Positions 34,173-45,945 are shown, counted from the first letter of the stretch. The stretch: 64,000 nucleotides of DNA from Smallanthus sonchifolius (GCA_023525975.1 CM042032.1:69772260-69836259); one strand, 5' to 3'. Program-made: numbers and translations. Notes: generated by a model not told the origin, from the letters alone.

Positions 34173-37046
34173 TGTAATATCCCGAATTTTTTCGACTCCT
34201 TGACACGTATTAAATTCTTGAAAATTTGTTAGTTTATAATTATATAAATATTATAATTCATTAACTTATATAGTTGTTTATACTAAGATCTATAAACTTG
34301 AGTTTCGTAAAAATTTACAAAATAATAAAACTTATCAAACTTATTTAGTTTTATAAAAAAATAAAACATATTTATTTGTTTATAAAGTTCGGGGGCTAGA
34401 CTGTCATTTCCGAAACTTAGATTAAACTTAAAATCACATTTTAACACGAAATGATAACACTTCGGAACTACAGGGACCGAATCTGAAATTAATCCAAACT
34501 TTCAGTTTGGAAACAGGACTCGGGTTCGAAACCTGCAGACCCCGGTTCCACCCCCTCTTTCACGCGAAACCACGATATCGACCAGATTCGATGAACCTCG
34601 AACTCGCCGGAGGCGTGCGACCCGAACCCGATGCGATTCAATGCGTGAACACGGCCCCAGACACGCGTGATTCGGATTTAAATTTCATTTTTGCCAACCG
34701 AAATCCTCCCAGCAGTTTTAGAATTTAAACTCGAAATCGACTATAAATAACCATGGTACTACCTCAGCGAAATCACACACAAACTTCCTAAACCTTCAAT
34801 TCCATCGTATCATACCTGCATTCTTTGATTTGGAGCCACGACCGCCGACGACCACCACAGTCCCGATCTCCCTCGTTTCTGCATCAATTCAGGTAATCTC
34901 AATGGCCAATCGATTCGAAATCTCTCATTGATCGAAAGCTCTATGTTGATTCAATTAACAGAGGGTTAATCGATATGCAATTAACATAAATCGATTTCTA
35001 GGGTTCTTACGATTTGGGGCTGTGTTGGGTTTATATTTTTAAATTTTCTTTCTGGTTAAATTAACAGCGAGACTCGTAGCCGGGATGGTTAAGGCGTCTG
35101 TGTAGGCGTGACCCGATCAGTGACCCGGGTTCGAACCTCTTAAGCAGGGCTTTGCCCTTTTCATTTTTTTTAGCCTTTTTAAACAACCTTTAAATCTTTT
35201 AATAATTTTTATAAATTCCGCTAAACTTTTATAAACTCAAAAATGATTTTTATTTATACTTTTACATTCTGGAACATTTTTAATTAAATGAAACATAGTT
35301 AAACACATAAAAATTAAATCTTTAATCTTGGTTTTAAATTCATAAAAACCATAAAAATGATTTAAAACTTTTATAAAACTTATAATTACACAGAAACTAT
35401 TTATTAAAAACAGTAAACTTAATTTATTATTTGTATTCTAAATTGAAAGAATTCTTTTACCCTAATGTTTAATTTTATAAATTTTTGTTGTAAACTCAGA
35501 AAAGTTTATAAAATCTATTTAAAAATCAGGAACTTATAAATTTATAAACTTAGACACTTTCTAAATTTATATAAACATAAATCTATTTGTTTATCTGAAA
35601 CGAGAGAAATGATTATACTTTATTTATTTCCTAAATAATTATAAAGTTATAAACTTTATAAAAACTAAATGAAAACTTTAAACATTTATGAACTTGTAAA
35701 ACTTTATTTAAACACTTATAAGCTTATAAATTAATAGAAACTCTATTTAAAACCTATTAAACTTATGGTTTTCCTTTTTAGACTTTAAAAATGTTTATAA
35801 ACTTATAATTAAGATATAACCATATTCTAATTAATATCTTATAAACTTATAAGTGTTATTATCTATTTAAACGTATTTATATTACGAATTAATTTGTATT
35901 ATAAATACTTAATACTTAGAAACTTAAAATCAAATCTCAAATGATTTATGTTGATTAAATAAGTGATTATTCTTGTAAATTATTTAATTCTAAATACTTA
36001 GAAAACTATTTTGATTATTCTTACCTAACTTGTATAATTAATAATTGTGAAACTTTTAAATAATTATTTTAATTAATAATTATTCTAACCTATAAATCTA
36101 TTAAACTTTGACATACAAGTCTTGTATCAAAACCTTTATTATAAACTTGATTTAAATTTCATAAACACAAATCATATCCGTCTCCCATTTGGAACCCTAG
36201 TCAATCTTGAAATCCTAGATCCTTTGTCTTAGACTTATAGAAATAAACTTGAAACTTTAGACTTATATTCTTAGGTTTATTGTGAGGATATTCTTCCTCA
36301 AATTCTTGCAAACTTACTCTTATCGGATACCCTTCATCATCCAAGTGAGTATACTTAGCCCCTTTTTCCTTTCTATACTTTTGGGGTGAAACATGTTCAA
36401 AACTTTAAACTTATACAATTCTTGTACAACTATGACTAGATGCTTATTCTTATGTTAAACTTGAGACTTGTATGCTTAGATTAAACTTAAAACTAGCATA
36501 TTCATTAACTTTGATCAAACCTATGGTAACAATGATAGATCTATTGCATTTGACCAATCCACCTTGATTGATTGACCCTTCGGGGGGAGCCCTTGGTGAT
36601 TGTTACGGAATTAAACTTTTAAACTTGAGACTTATAAGGGTAACCTGCGGGTTATGCCTAAACTTGGTTGGAGGGTTGATATGCACAATGTTTAAGATAC
36701 TTGTTCTCATACTTACATTATAGAATGCATATATCATAGTGAATTGTAATTCTTTCCAAATACTTGTTAAACTGTGTCAAAACCTTTGTATCTCACCAAC
36801 TATTTTGTAGTTGACAGATTCTTTCACATGTTTCAGGTTCTACATCATGAGACTTGTTTGTGATCACATAGGACGCTTTGGACTTAGACTACTTATTAAA
36901 TAAATGTTGTATACTTGTTATTTCCTTTGTATTGAACCTTTGAATCTATCTATTAATGAAATATTGAAACTTTAATAGTCAACCTTATGCTATTGAACAA
37001 CCGTGTCCGCCCCGACGTATAATCCGCCGTCGGTTAGGGTGTGACA
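34173..37046 (+). mobile_element. Solo LTR 4 (2874 bp), nested in solo LTR 5
   Basis: It starts TGTAATATCCCG and ends TTAGGGTGTGACA, flanked by the exact duplication GGTCT (34168-34172, 37047-37051). It has a TATA box (CTATAAATA about 34741), an early donor TTCAGGTAATC (GT at 34893), a tRNA-like stretch at 35074-35145, the conserved donor CCAAGTGAGT (36345) and the acceptor TTTCAG (ending 36836), the latter preceded by the hairpin CAACTATTTTGTAGTTG. The open frame at 34507-34728 has no domain. Confidence 0.87.
35074..35145 (+). other. tRNA-like (Pol III promoter-like) sequence inside solo LTR 4
   Basis: An A-box-like TGGTTAAGGCG (35086-35096) and a perfect B-box-like GGTTCGAACCT (35128-35138) are spaced as in a tRNA. 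No complete cloverleaf with anticodon stem could be drawn by eye. It could be an old tRNA or SINE insertion, or a Pol III-related element of the LTR. A similar tRNA-like segment lies in the minus-strand LTR at 62740-62822. Confidence 0.5.
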
Positions 37047-39117
37047 GGTCTAAAGCGAGTATTCTATTGTGTGCTTTAGAACAGCTTATTTTTTTATTTT
37101 TAATTCTATCTGATTCTTGTGTATAATTTTGAACTTGCTACTTATAGTAACTTTGGATGCCGTAGACTCTTAACCTAATAAAAATAATTCAAGTTTGTAA
37201 CTTCGTTTGACTAAAATAAAATTTCAAGGGTAAGTTACGTATACGTAAATTTCAGAGTTTCTTTTGTAACGTCTTCGAAATCTGATTAATTTTTGTAAAT
37301 TCAATTATATATTATTATTATTATTATTTTTAGATTTATCTATATATATATTATTTTTTTATTAAATCAATTAAAACTTTTAAACTTATCCTAAATGAAT
37401 AAAAACCATTTTTTTATTAATCCTATCCTAATCCATTCCATCTTCTAACTAACTTAGTATTATCCTATCCCAACCCTTTTGCACGAAATTTTTAGCCCTC
37501 CACACCCCCATTATCTGAAATTTTTATAAAAAATTCTAAGATTTATAAACCTATGCTTATCAGCTTTGTAATCCTAGTAAAAAACCTAACCAACTTTTCC
37601 CCCTTCTCCTCTCAAACTCACCCTATAAATATAGCCCATAATTCTCATTCATTCTTTACATCTCAACGATCCTCTAGGGCTCTCTAGCAACTAAAGGTCG
37701 TTCATCTCATCTATTGGAAAATTCTAGCTTAAATCCTTCCATTCTAAGTAAGTTCTTCTTGTGTTCTTGCTTGTTCATACTTTTTCTTTCAAAATTCTTC
37801 ATAACTAGCTTAGATCTATGATTCCCCAACATGTTTATGTTATAATCATAGATCTAATCTAAGATCAAAAGCCTTATTTTATCAAACTTGAACTTGATTT
37901 TAATCTTTCTGATTTACTTCCAACTTATAAAATCATGTTTGTAGTAAAACTCCTTATTTTCAATTGAACCCCTTTAATATCCTACTTATTTCATTTCTAT
38001 ATTTACCAAATTCATATTTTTACTTTAGCCTTTATACTTTCCAAACTTACCAAATACACCCTAAACTTAGTTAAGTATACAAAAAGAGTAACTTTCAAAC
38101 CAGTATGTAGTTATCTGACAAACATTAAAGCTCTGGCTAGGAAAAGATGGGTTCCGATCCAACCAACTCTTTCGTGAGAACTTTTCTGTTGAAGATACTA
38201 CTCTGGAATGATAACCACTCTAGTGTACAACAAACATTTTTAACTAATTACATTATAACCCCTCGATTATCCTTAACTTGTTTCTAACTTAACAAACTTA
38301 CTTAGGGAATCCTTAAGGCATTCAAATCCAAGTTACATCAAGTACAAGTTCAACCCTCAAACTTACAAGGTGAGTTCATAGCCCCTCTTTTACTTTCAAT
38401 CTTTGTGGTGGAAACACATGCTCTCGTATTCAAACTCTATATCAATACTATTATCACACTACAAAGTTTTCATACTATTTCAATAACAACTTTCTACATT
38501 TGTAAACTTAAACGGGTTCATACACACTCTCTACCACACCATTAACTTTTTAGTCAATGGGAGTAAGTAAATAGATCTATTGGCCTGACAAGCCCATCTA
38601 GTGCTCAAGTTGAAGTATTATTTTCAACATCTCGGGTCAAAGTATTCTTTTCAACTCGAGGGAGCTAGATGACAGAAACTGCATACTATAACAACACTTT
38701 GGGTCTGATGTGTTCAGACGAGGAAACTATTCTAGTCACTAGGGTTGGTTGTGGACCTCGATGTATGAAAGTTTAAATTACTTGTATTGAAATCGTTTAT
38801 GAATTCTACACTATTATTTTATGCTATATCTATCTATCTAAACCTATGTTCTCATCAAACTTTTTAGTTAACCTATTTTAATATGTTTTTCAGGCGAAGC
38901 TAACTAAGATATTGATAAGCTCATGCTAGGATCCAGGACTATGCCTTAGTGACTTAGCTAGACATTAACAAAAAGAAGACTTATTTGTTTCTACTTGTAT
39001 TTTTTTACTTTTGTAATCAACTATTTGATTAATAATAGAATTTTCTTTTGATCATGTGTAATGATTCAATTTCGTCGCGCTCTCGTGTTTCAGCCTTGAC
39101 GGGTGTGTGACAATTCA

Positions 39118-39908
39118 CATGGTGTTATTCCTCTATTAAAGACTATATATGGTCATACTATGTTCCAGGTGATCGAATTGTTATAAATCGTTGTACAAAA
39201 AAAAATCAATGGCGCCACTTCATTATGGATAGACTTAATAGTTAATGTCCCAGGAGCATGATTGACCTTAATCTACTTAATTAATGTAAAATAGATTCAA
39301 GTTATGTCTCCTTAATTTGTCAAACATTCCGATGATATTGCAAGTTTATGTTGATTAATTAGACCATGAAACCAAAAGTGATTTATATTTTCTCACATAC
39401 ATGTTTATTTAATCAAGTTCATTTAAACATTTAGCGTTAAGCATCAACAACTTAGCCAATGTTTTTTACATTTCAGTATCAACACGAATTAGCTGCTATA
39501 CACTAACTCATCGTGAATTCGACACCCTACTTACCCTAGCTGGTATAAGGTAAATAAGATTATATTCTCTTATTTTTGTATCGGTACTTTGACAAAGATC
39601 AGATAACCATTTACTCAACTGCATAAAATAGATTAAAGCATACATACCTTCTACATCATCTCGTCGATTATGATGTTCTCTAGCTTCCTCCTCAATCAAG
39701 CGAACTTGAGGTAAAAGGAGATTGAAGGTGAAATGGTAGTCCATGTCAATGATTTTGACATCGGCTTCGGCGGTCATTGGGCTTCGTTCTTGAAAGAGAT
39801 CATAAAATCTCAATTTCAAATATGAAGGAACAAGAAGTGTGTGTGAAAAACATGAAAGGAAAAATAGAGTGGTGCATTCAAATGCAAAGAGATGTTATAA
39901 GGTGTGAC
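39118..39908. other. Intergenic sequence with one unrecognised open frame
   Basis: The minus-strand frame 39508-39819 (103 codons, MKLRFYDLFQERSPMTAEAD...) has an unusually protein-like composition (Glu/Arg-rich RLIEEEAREHHNRRDDVEG), but I do not recognise it. It could be an old exon or gene fragment. Nothing else was seen. Confidence 0.3.
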
Positions 39909-39916
39909 ACACTAAT

Positions 39917-40448
39917 TAAGGGTGTTCATTATTCGGTTAAAACCGAACAGTAATCGAAATTGAAAAAAATCGAACCAAATTCTTATTCGGTTAAGTTTTT
40001 AACCATAACCGAATTCGTATTTGGTTAATCGAGCCGGTTAACGGTTATGCATATCATGAATTCGGTTATACCCGAATTAACCGAATAAAGCCTGTGTTGT
40101 TTGTTGTAGTCTAATAGTTAATTTGGTAACAAAAGCCCATAACCATTTGATAATTGCCCATGTACCATGACCCATTTAACTCAAAATGTAATCAAAACAA
40201 GTCGTTGCTCAATCGTTCATACTTTTAGAGAGTTACAGTCGTTCATACTTCTGAATCACGAACCCTAATTTTGCTATAAATTCGGCTATGTTTGGTTAAT
40301 TAGGTTATAACCGAAAACCGAACCAAACGGTTAATCCGGTTATTCGGTGCAGATAAGCTAACTTTGAATTCGGTTCGGTTCGGTTAATGGTTAAGACTGA
40401 AAAAAAATTAACCGAATTAACCGATAATCGAACCGATGAACACTCATA
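39917..40448. mobile_element. hAT-type MITE (532 bp)
   Basis: The left end TAAGGGTGTTCATTATTCGG and the complement of the right end (TATGAGTGTTCATCGG) form terminal inverted repeats. The 8-bp duplication ACACTAAT is exact (39909-39916, 40449-40456). The body is rich in AACCGAA/TTCGGTT words. Non-coding. Confidence 0.85.
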
Positions 40449-40480
40449 ACACTAATCATGTCTTTTAGTTTTGTGTGTAA

Positions 40481-40800
40481 CTAGAAAATTTGACCCGCGC
40501 GTTACGGCGGGGTTGTACGGTGATATTAACGTGTTTAACTGCATAACTAAAGACCACGTGATGCGGCGGGTTTGCGAACCTCGTTACGGGCGTTGCGGCG
40601 ACGACAATAACGTGACTAAGTACATAAAGAAACGTATTATGTTGCCACGACTCAGTCTTCCGCACGGTGCGACGGGTTTGCTAACGTCGTTACGTGCGTT
40701 GCGGCGGTGACAATAACGTGACTAATTACATAAAAGAAAACGTATGAAGTTGTCGTGCCACGGTTATGGAGATCGATAAATTGATAGATTGCGACGCGAA
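40481..40800 (-). mobile_element. 3' end of a minus-strand Helitron with GC-rich tandem units
   Basis: On the minus strand the sequence ends CCCCGCCGTAACGCGCGGG, then TCAAATTTTCTAG and T, a Helitron hairpin and terminus. Just inside are two diverged copies of a GC-rich unit (about 40540-40625 and 40650-40735, both with GCGTTGCGGCG and CAATAACGTGACTAA). The 5' end was not located, so the body may extend to about 41260. Confidence 0.6.
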
Positions 40801-40956
40801 TAGGAGTTAACATTGAAACGACAAATTCGTTAAAAAAGATAGTAACAAATTTAAAATAGAAAAAGTAATTTTTATAAACGAATATAAAAAAAAGTAAGAA
40901 AAAAAAAGAAATTTGAGTGATAGAGTTGAGAATTTAGTGAATGGTAAGCTTGAAAC

Positions 40957-41265
40957 TTTAGGTACAGTTAAAAACGTATATTAAAAATATATTACAGGAG
41001 TAAATTTAAAACTTTAAAAATTTAAAAGAGAGTAGCAAAATTTGTGAAGGGATAGATCTAAAATTTTAGAAAACTAAAGGTTTAAATTATAAATTATGTC
41101 AAAGTAGGAGGTTACTTTAGATATAGTTAAAAGCGTATATTAAAAATATTACATGGGTAAATTTGAAACTTTAAAAATTTAAAAGAGAGTAGTAAAATTT
41201 ATGCAGGTGAAATTTTAGAAAACTAAAGGTTTAAATTGTAAATTATGTCAAAGTAGAAGGTTGGG
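40957..41265. repeat. Tandem duplication of an about 157-bp AT-rich unit
   Basis: Copies at about 40957-41113 and 41115-41265 share long stretches (for example AAACTTTAAAAATTTAAAAG and AAACTAAAGGTTTAAATT). Non-coding. Confidence 0.75.
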
Positions 41266-41871
41266 GTGGAAAATGATCGGTGACCGTTCATTGGGCGCCG
41301 ACCTTACGGATTAAGGTTTCTAAATACTAAGGAATAAATTGCTTGAGTTGTTTGACCATTTTAACGTTTAAGTCGTATTGGGTTGAACGGTTGTTCACAA
41401 ACATTTTAATGAACCATTTATCTATGCTAAAAAGGATTTAAAATTTATCTAAGTGATATAGATTAACGTTTATAAAAATTAATTTTCAACATGATTTGAA
41501 TATCCTTCCATTATTTTCTCAAATCTCAAATATTCTAATCGAATGACCATTGCCATAATAATTAAAATACTAATAATCAGTGAAAAATACACTTTATAAT
41601 AAAATCCAAACACTTAACTGTATTTAAAATTTTCATATCAAAATCTATCTTATTAAACATTTAATTGTATTTAACAATTTCATGATTTATGTAATTCAGT
41701 CTTATATAATCACTTCCAAAATAAAACCTTCTATGTTTAATATGTATGTCTAATAAAATTTACAAGTAAATACCTTATTTAAATTTCATTGAAAATATAT
41801 TCTTTGACTTAGTTATAAGTTTATAAAATAACTAACTAAATAAATTAGATTCATAATTATTTAAGATTGTA

Positions 41872-41913
<42 letters not shown>
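41266..41913. other. AT-rich intergenic sequence ending in a (TA)n tract
   Basis: No gene seen. A TA dinucleotide run (about 41878-41912) abuts the foldback element. Confidence 0.5.
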
Positions 41914-41916
<3 letters not shown>

Positions 41917-42691
41917 GGAGTATCAAATAAAAAATAGTTTTTCGCTAAAAAATTTAAGAAATGACAAAAACTTTAAGAAACGATATCAAACGAACTCCGA
42001 TTGAGCTAATTTCAGCGTTGGAACCGTCTCGTCGAACTGTACCATCTTAGCTTTTAGGGTTTAGATTTTACGTTTGAATTTTATGGTTTTAGCCTTATGG
42101 TTTAGCTTTTATGGTTTAGGTTTTTTTTTTGTGAGGGCTTTAGGTTTTTGGGGGTGGGTGGGAGTGGGTTTAGGTTTTTTGGTGGGTGGAGTGGGTGGTT
42201 TAGGTTTTTGGGGGGTGGGGGGTGGTGGTTTTAGGCTTTTCGGGGTAGGGTTGGAGGAGGGTTTAGGTTTTTGGGGGTGCAGGTGGATGGGGGTTTAGGT
42301 TTTTTGGTCCGGGTAAGAGTTCGATGAGACGGTTCTAACGTCGCTAGAATGAGCTCAATCGGAGTTCGTTTGGCCCACTTTTTAGGATTTCTTAGCGAAA
42401 AACCACCCACCCCCAAAAACCTAAACCACCCACCCCCACCCCAAAAAAAACCTAAACCATAAAATCTAAACCCTAAAAGCTAAACTCTAAGGATAAAACA
42501 TAAGGCTAAAACCCTAAAATTCAAACGTAACATCTAAACCTTAAAAGCTAAACCCTAAAAGCTAAGATGGTAGAGTTCGACGAGACGGTTCCAACACCGT
42601 TGAAATTAGCTCAATCGAAGTTCGTTTGATATCGTTTCTTAAAGTTTTTTAGATTTTTTAGCGAAAAACTAATTCTTATTTGATGATCCCC
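41914..42691. mobile_element. Foldback element with G-rich centre and TTTAGGG-like motifs (778 bp)
   Basis: The left arm (41914 to about 42170) is complementary to the right arm (about 42410-42691). Both share TAGTTTTTCGCTAA, TTTAAGAAACGATATCAAAC and GAACCGTCTCGTCGAAC in opposite orientations. A third, partial arm copy (42306-42406) lies near the centre in the right-arm orientation. TA microsatellites lie on both sides. The centre has G-runs (GGGGGTGGGTGGGAGTGGG) and the right arm the matching C-runs. CCCTAAA-like words are frequent. Open frames across it are repeats, not genes. Confidence 0.8.
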
Positions 42692-43658
42692 TATCTATAT
42701 ATATATATATATAATATGTGTACGCAATTATTAATAAACAAACGAATATATAATAGTTAATATCTATGGAATTTATTTTATAAAATTATAAAACTTAGAT
42801 AATGGTTATATTCATGATTATAAATTTATTTTCCAATGACACGATAAACATCGTTATCTTTTAAAAGTGAATGATAATGATAATTAGCTAAACACACATT
42901 CGACAACATATATAATTCATTAGTTAAGGCTAATAAACGTGCAACTAGACATTAACAAAACAAAATCGTTTTATATATTTAGTTTTACAAAAGCTTTTGT
43001 TTTGGAAAGTAATAAGATGCTTTCCTTATTATACATTTGAAATACAAGGCAAATGCACTTTCTCAAAGTGTGACTTCCTGGCCGAGAATTTTAGAAGAAA
43101 ATATGGAGTTTGGTTTTTGAATGATAAGCAAGTGACGAACTCTAATAAACTACTAAAATCATTTGTAGTTTGCTTTGGTTCTTACTTTGTTTAGATTTCT
43201 ATTTTACACACTTATATTCACTTCAAAAGAGTGCTTTTGTGAGTGTGTGTTTTCTTAGCATCCTGGAAGGAGCTTGCTTGGGGTGTTTACTCTTGGAGAT
43301 GAAGCACTTGAATCCTTGTTTATCCACCTCGTTGCAACCACTACTCTTCAAAGGCTGTTGTTTCTATAAATACCCTATGGTTGTTTTCTTTTAAGTTTCA
43401 AGTAACAACATATGGATCCTTGGTGGGTTTTGATTTCTAAAGTTTTTAGATCTAACGTGTCAAAACCGCTTCTGTTGCGAAACTCTTTTAAAGGACATGT
43501 TAAAACCCAACAGTTCCATTGACGCATCTATCAAATATAAGCGTGTTTCACATGTTCGACGATTGGAGTTGACTAACATGAGCTTTTATTTAAAAATGTA
43601 AACGAAGTTCTGTAAAACAACTGTAATCATAACTGAAAAATATAAAATTACACGGGGA
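42692..43658. other. Intergenic sequence, no recognised gene
   Basis: Two adjoining short open frames (42997-43194, 43170-43394) have no recognisable domain. A TATA-like CTATAAATACC lies at about 43366. It may be retroelement leader DNA, but no termini were found. Confidence 0.35.
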
Positions 43659-43666
43659 TTAAATTA

Positions 43667-45374
43667 GGGCAATTCTAATGGGACACGGAATTTTGCTATT
43701 TGGACACGTCGTCAAAGGCTATACGCCTCGTATAGGTCAATACGGGGCGTATAGCCCCTAACCTTAATAAACAAACATGCAGGTGTGAGTTCTTGTCTGG
43801 CGGCTGAGCTATACGCCCCATATAGGCCTATACGACCCATATATGACCCATATAAGCATATACGTCACCTAATTTTTTCAAACTTGAGCAAAATTTTGAT
43901 TTGTATATGGCGAGTATAGCCCTATACGCAGAAGCTTATACGCCCCTATACGACCCATATAGGTCTATATGCCACCTATTTTTTTTTTCAAACTTGAGGA
44001 AATTTTGATTTGTATATGGTGAGTATAGCCCTATATGCAGAAGCCTATACGCCCCATATAGGCCAGTATGACCCATATACGCCACCTATGAGATTTTGGT
44101 GCATGTTAATGTTTGACGTATTAATATAGTGGTATGTTTATTTTCTTTAATTATTCGTTCTTAAAAACCACCTCTTGGTGGGCTTAACTATACGAGACGA
44201 TACGATACCATACTATACTAAGCTATACTATACTATACTAAGTTATACTATCCTATACTAAGCTATACTATACTATACTAAGCTATACTATCCTATACTA
44301 AGTTATACTAAATTATACTATACTAAGCTATACTATACTAAGCTATATTATTCTACTACTAAGTTATACTATCCTATACTAAACTATACTATACTAAGCT
44401 ATACTATACTAAACTAAGCTATACTATACTATGTTATACTAAGCTATACTATACTATACTAAGCTATACTAAGATATATTATACTATACTATACTATACT
44501 ATACTATACTATACTATACTATACTATACTATACTATACTATACTATACCATACCACACCATACTATACTATACTAAGCTATACTATACTAAGATATTCT
44601 ATACTAAGCTATACTATACTAAGCCATACTAAGCTATACTATCATATACTAAGCTATACTATACTAAACTAAGCTATACTATACTATGCTATACTAAGTT
44701 ATACTATACTAAGCTATACTATGATATACTAAGCTATACTATAGTATCGTATCGTTTACTTAACCTATTAGGAAACAAAAACCAAAATAGTTCTTCATAT
44801 TGTTGGTACCGTTCAAATATTGTTTCAAGAGAAGCAATCGACTGCATATAGATAGCGTAGGCTCTATACTCTGCGTATAGCCCTTTTGTATGCCTATAGA
44901 GCTATACTCCACATTGCTCTATACATAACAAGACCAAGTTTGAAAAAAAATCTCATAGGTGGCGTATAGGGGTCGTATAGGACTATATGGGGCGTATAGG
45001 CTTTTGCGTATACTCGCTATATACAAATCAAAATTTGAATAAAATAGGTGACGTATAGACCTATATGGGTTGTATAGGGTGGTATAGGGGTCGTATAGGC
45101 CTATATGGGACGTATAAGCTTCTGCGTATAGGGCTATACTCGCCATATACAAATCAAAATTTGCTTAAGTTTGAAAAAAAGAGGTGGCGTATAGGCCTAT
45201 ATGGGTCGTATAGCCCTATATGGGGCGTGTAGCTCAGCCGCCAGACAAGAACTGACATCTGCAAGTCTGTTTTTTAACGTTAGGGGCTATACGCTCCATA
45301 TTGACCTATATGAGACGTATAGCAAGAAAACTCCGTGTCCAAATAGCAAACTCCGTGTGCCAATAGTACGCCCC
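43667..45374. mobile_element. Large foldback MITE with CTATA satellite core (1708 bp)
   Basis: The arms (43667 to about 44100 and about 44940-45374) are inverted copies of each other over more than 400 bp. They share TTTGCTATTTGGACACG, TATAGCCCCTAAC, TTCTTGTCTGGCGGCTGAGC and many ATATAGGCCTATACG words. The 8-bp duplication TTAAATTA is exact (43659-43666, 45375-45382). The centre is a degenerate ACTATACTAAGCT array. There are no coding sequences. Confidence 0.85.
44186..44757. repeat. Degenerate CTATACTAAG tandem array
   Basis: Short units built from TATAC/TACTA/AAGCT repeat for about 570 bp, with a purer ACTAT run around 44480-44545. The array itself is bounded by inverted ACGATACGATAC (left) and GTATCGTATCGT (right), making a palindrome nested inside the larger foldback. 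Confidence 0.88.
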
Positions 45375-45483
45375 TTAAATTATGAAATAACAATCATGAT
45401 TAATTAAAAGTCATTAACAAGTACTGAGTATATATCTTTTTTTTTATATTCAATTTAAAAAAAATAATAAATAAAAATAAAAC

Positions 45484-45500
45484 TCATTTTTAGTTTAATT
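45484..45500. repeat. 17-bp target-site duplication of the SINE, left copy
   Basis: TCATTTTTAGTTTAATT is repeated exactly at 45805-45821. Confidence 0.88.
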
Positions 45501-45804
45501 TTTTTTTGAACGACGACTTTCATTTTTGAGTGACAGTCGCATCTCCGACAAGTCGGAGACCCATCACCCCTCAATACCATACCACTACGTTGTCTGAACC
45601 GGGCCTGCGGGTTCAGAGCGAGGGGTTAGGCGTTCCCCGGAAACCATGGAGCCCGCTGCCACTTGACAGCAGTTGCGCCGCTACACGGGCCAAGATCCGC
45701 TAACGTAACGCACTCCGAAATAAAACCCAGATTGACTCGGGTTTAAACTTACGTGACTTCGTTCAATCCTTAATTGAATTACCACCGGAGCAAAGCCATT
45801 GGTT
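45501..45804 (-). mobile_element. SINE retroposon (304 bp), minus strand
   Basis: A perfect 17-bp duplication flanks it, and a run of T on the plus strand at its left edge is the poly(A) tail of a minus-strand element; both are hallmarks of target-primed reverse transcription. Read on the minus strand it starts ACCAATGGCTTTGCTCCGG and has weak A/B-box-like segments (GCTCCGGTGGT, GGATTGAACG). It lies 168 bp upstream of the eIF2B delta ATG, in the promoter or 5' UTR. Confidence 0.82.
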
Positions 45805-45945
45805 TCATTTTTAGTTTAATTATTTCATTGTTTATCCACTTGCTTTCATTTTGGGATAGTCCAAAACTTCCTCTCTCACTACCCCAAACATACTCCAAAT
45901 GTCCACTCAATCACCATCCCCTCTCCACCTTCATCCCCACACTAA

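Larger units (their letters stand above)
34038..39112 (+). mobile_element. Outer solo LTR 5, interrupted by solo LTR 4
   Basis: It starts TGTGACATCCC at 34038 and ends GACGGGTGTGTGACA at 39112. The exact duplication ATTCA sits at 34033-34037 and 39113-39117. Without the nested LTR it is about 2.2 kb. It has a TATA box (CCTATAAATATAG about 37621-37633), an early donor (AAGTAAGTTC about 37746), the conserved donor ACAAGGTGAGTTC (GT at 38370) and the acceptor TTTTTCAG (ending 38893). TGTAACGTC at 37265 looks like an LTR start but has no matching duplication, so it is taken as internal. Confidence 0.8.

Noticed and set aside
37265..39112. Separate solo LTR starting TGTAACGTC
   Set aside because: The 5-bp flanks (TCTTT and ATTCA) do not match, whereas a start at 34038 gives an exact ATTCA duplication.
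39508..39819. Possible small protein gene on the minus strand
   Set aside because: No domain, promoter or splice context recognised; kept only as an unassigned open frame.
42074..42298. Gly-rich open frame
   Set aside because: It is the translation of the G-rich centre of a foldback element.
44919..45152. Tyr/Ser-rich open frame on the minus strand
   Set aside because: It comes from CTATAC-type repeats in the foldback arm.
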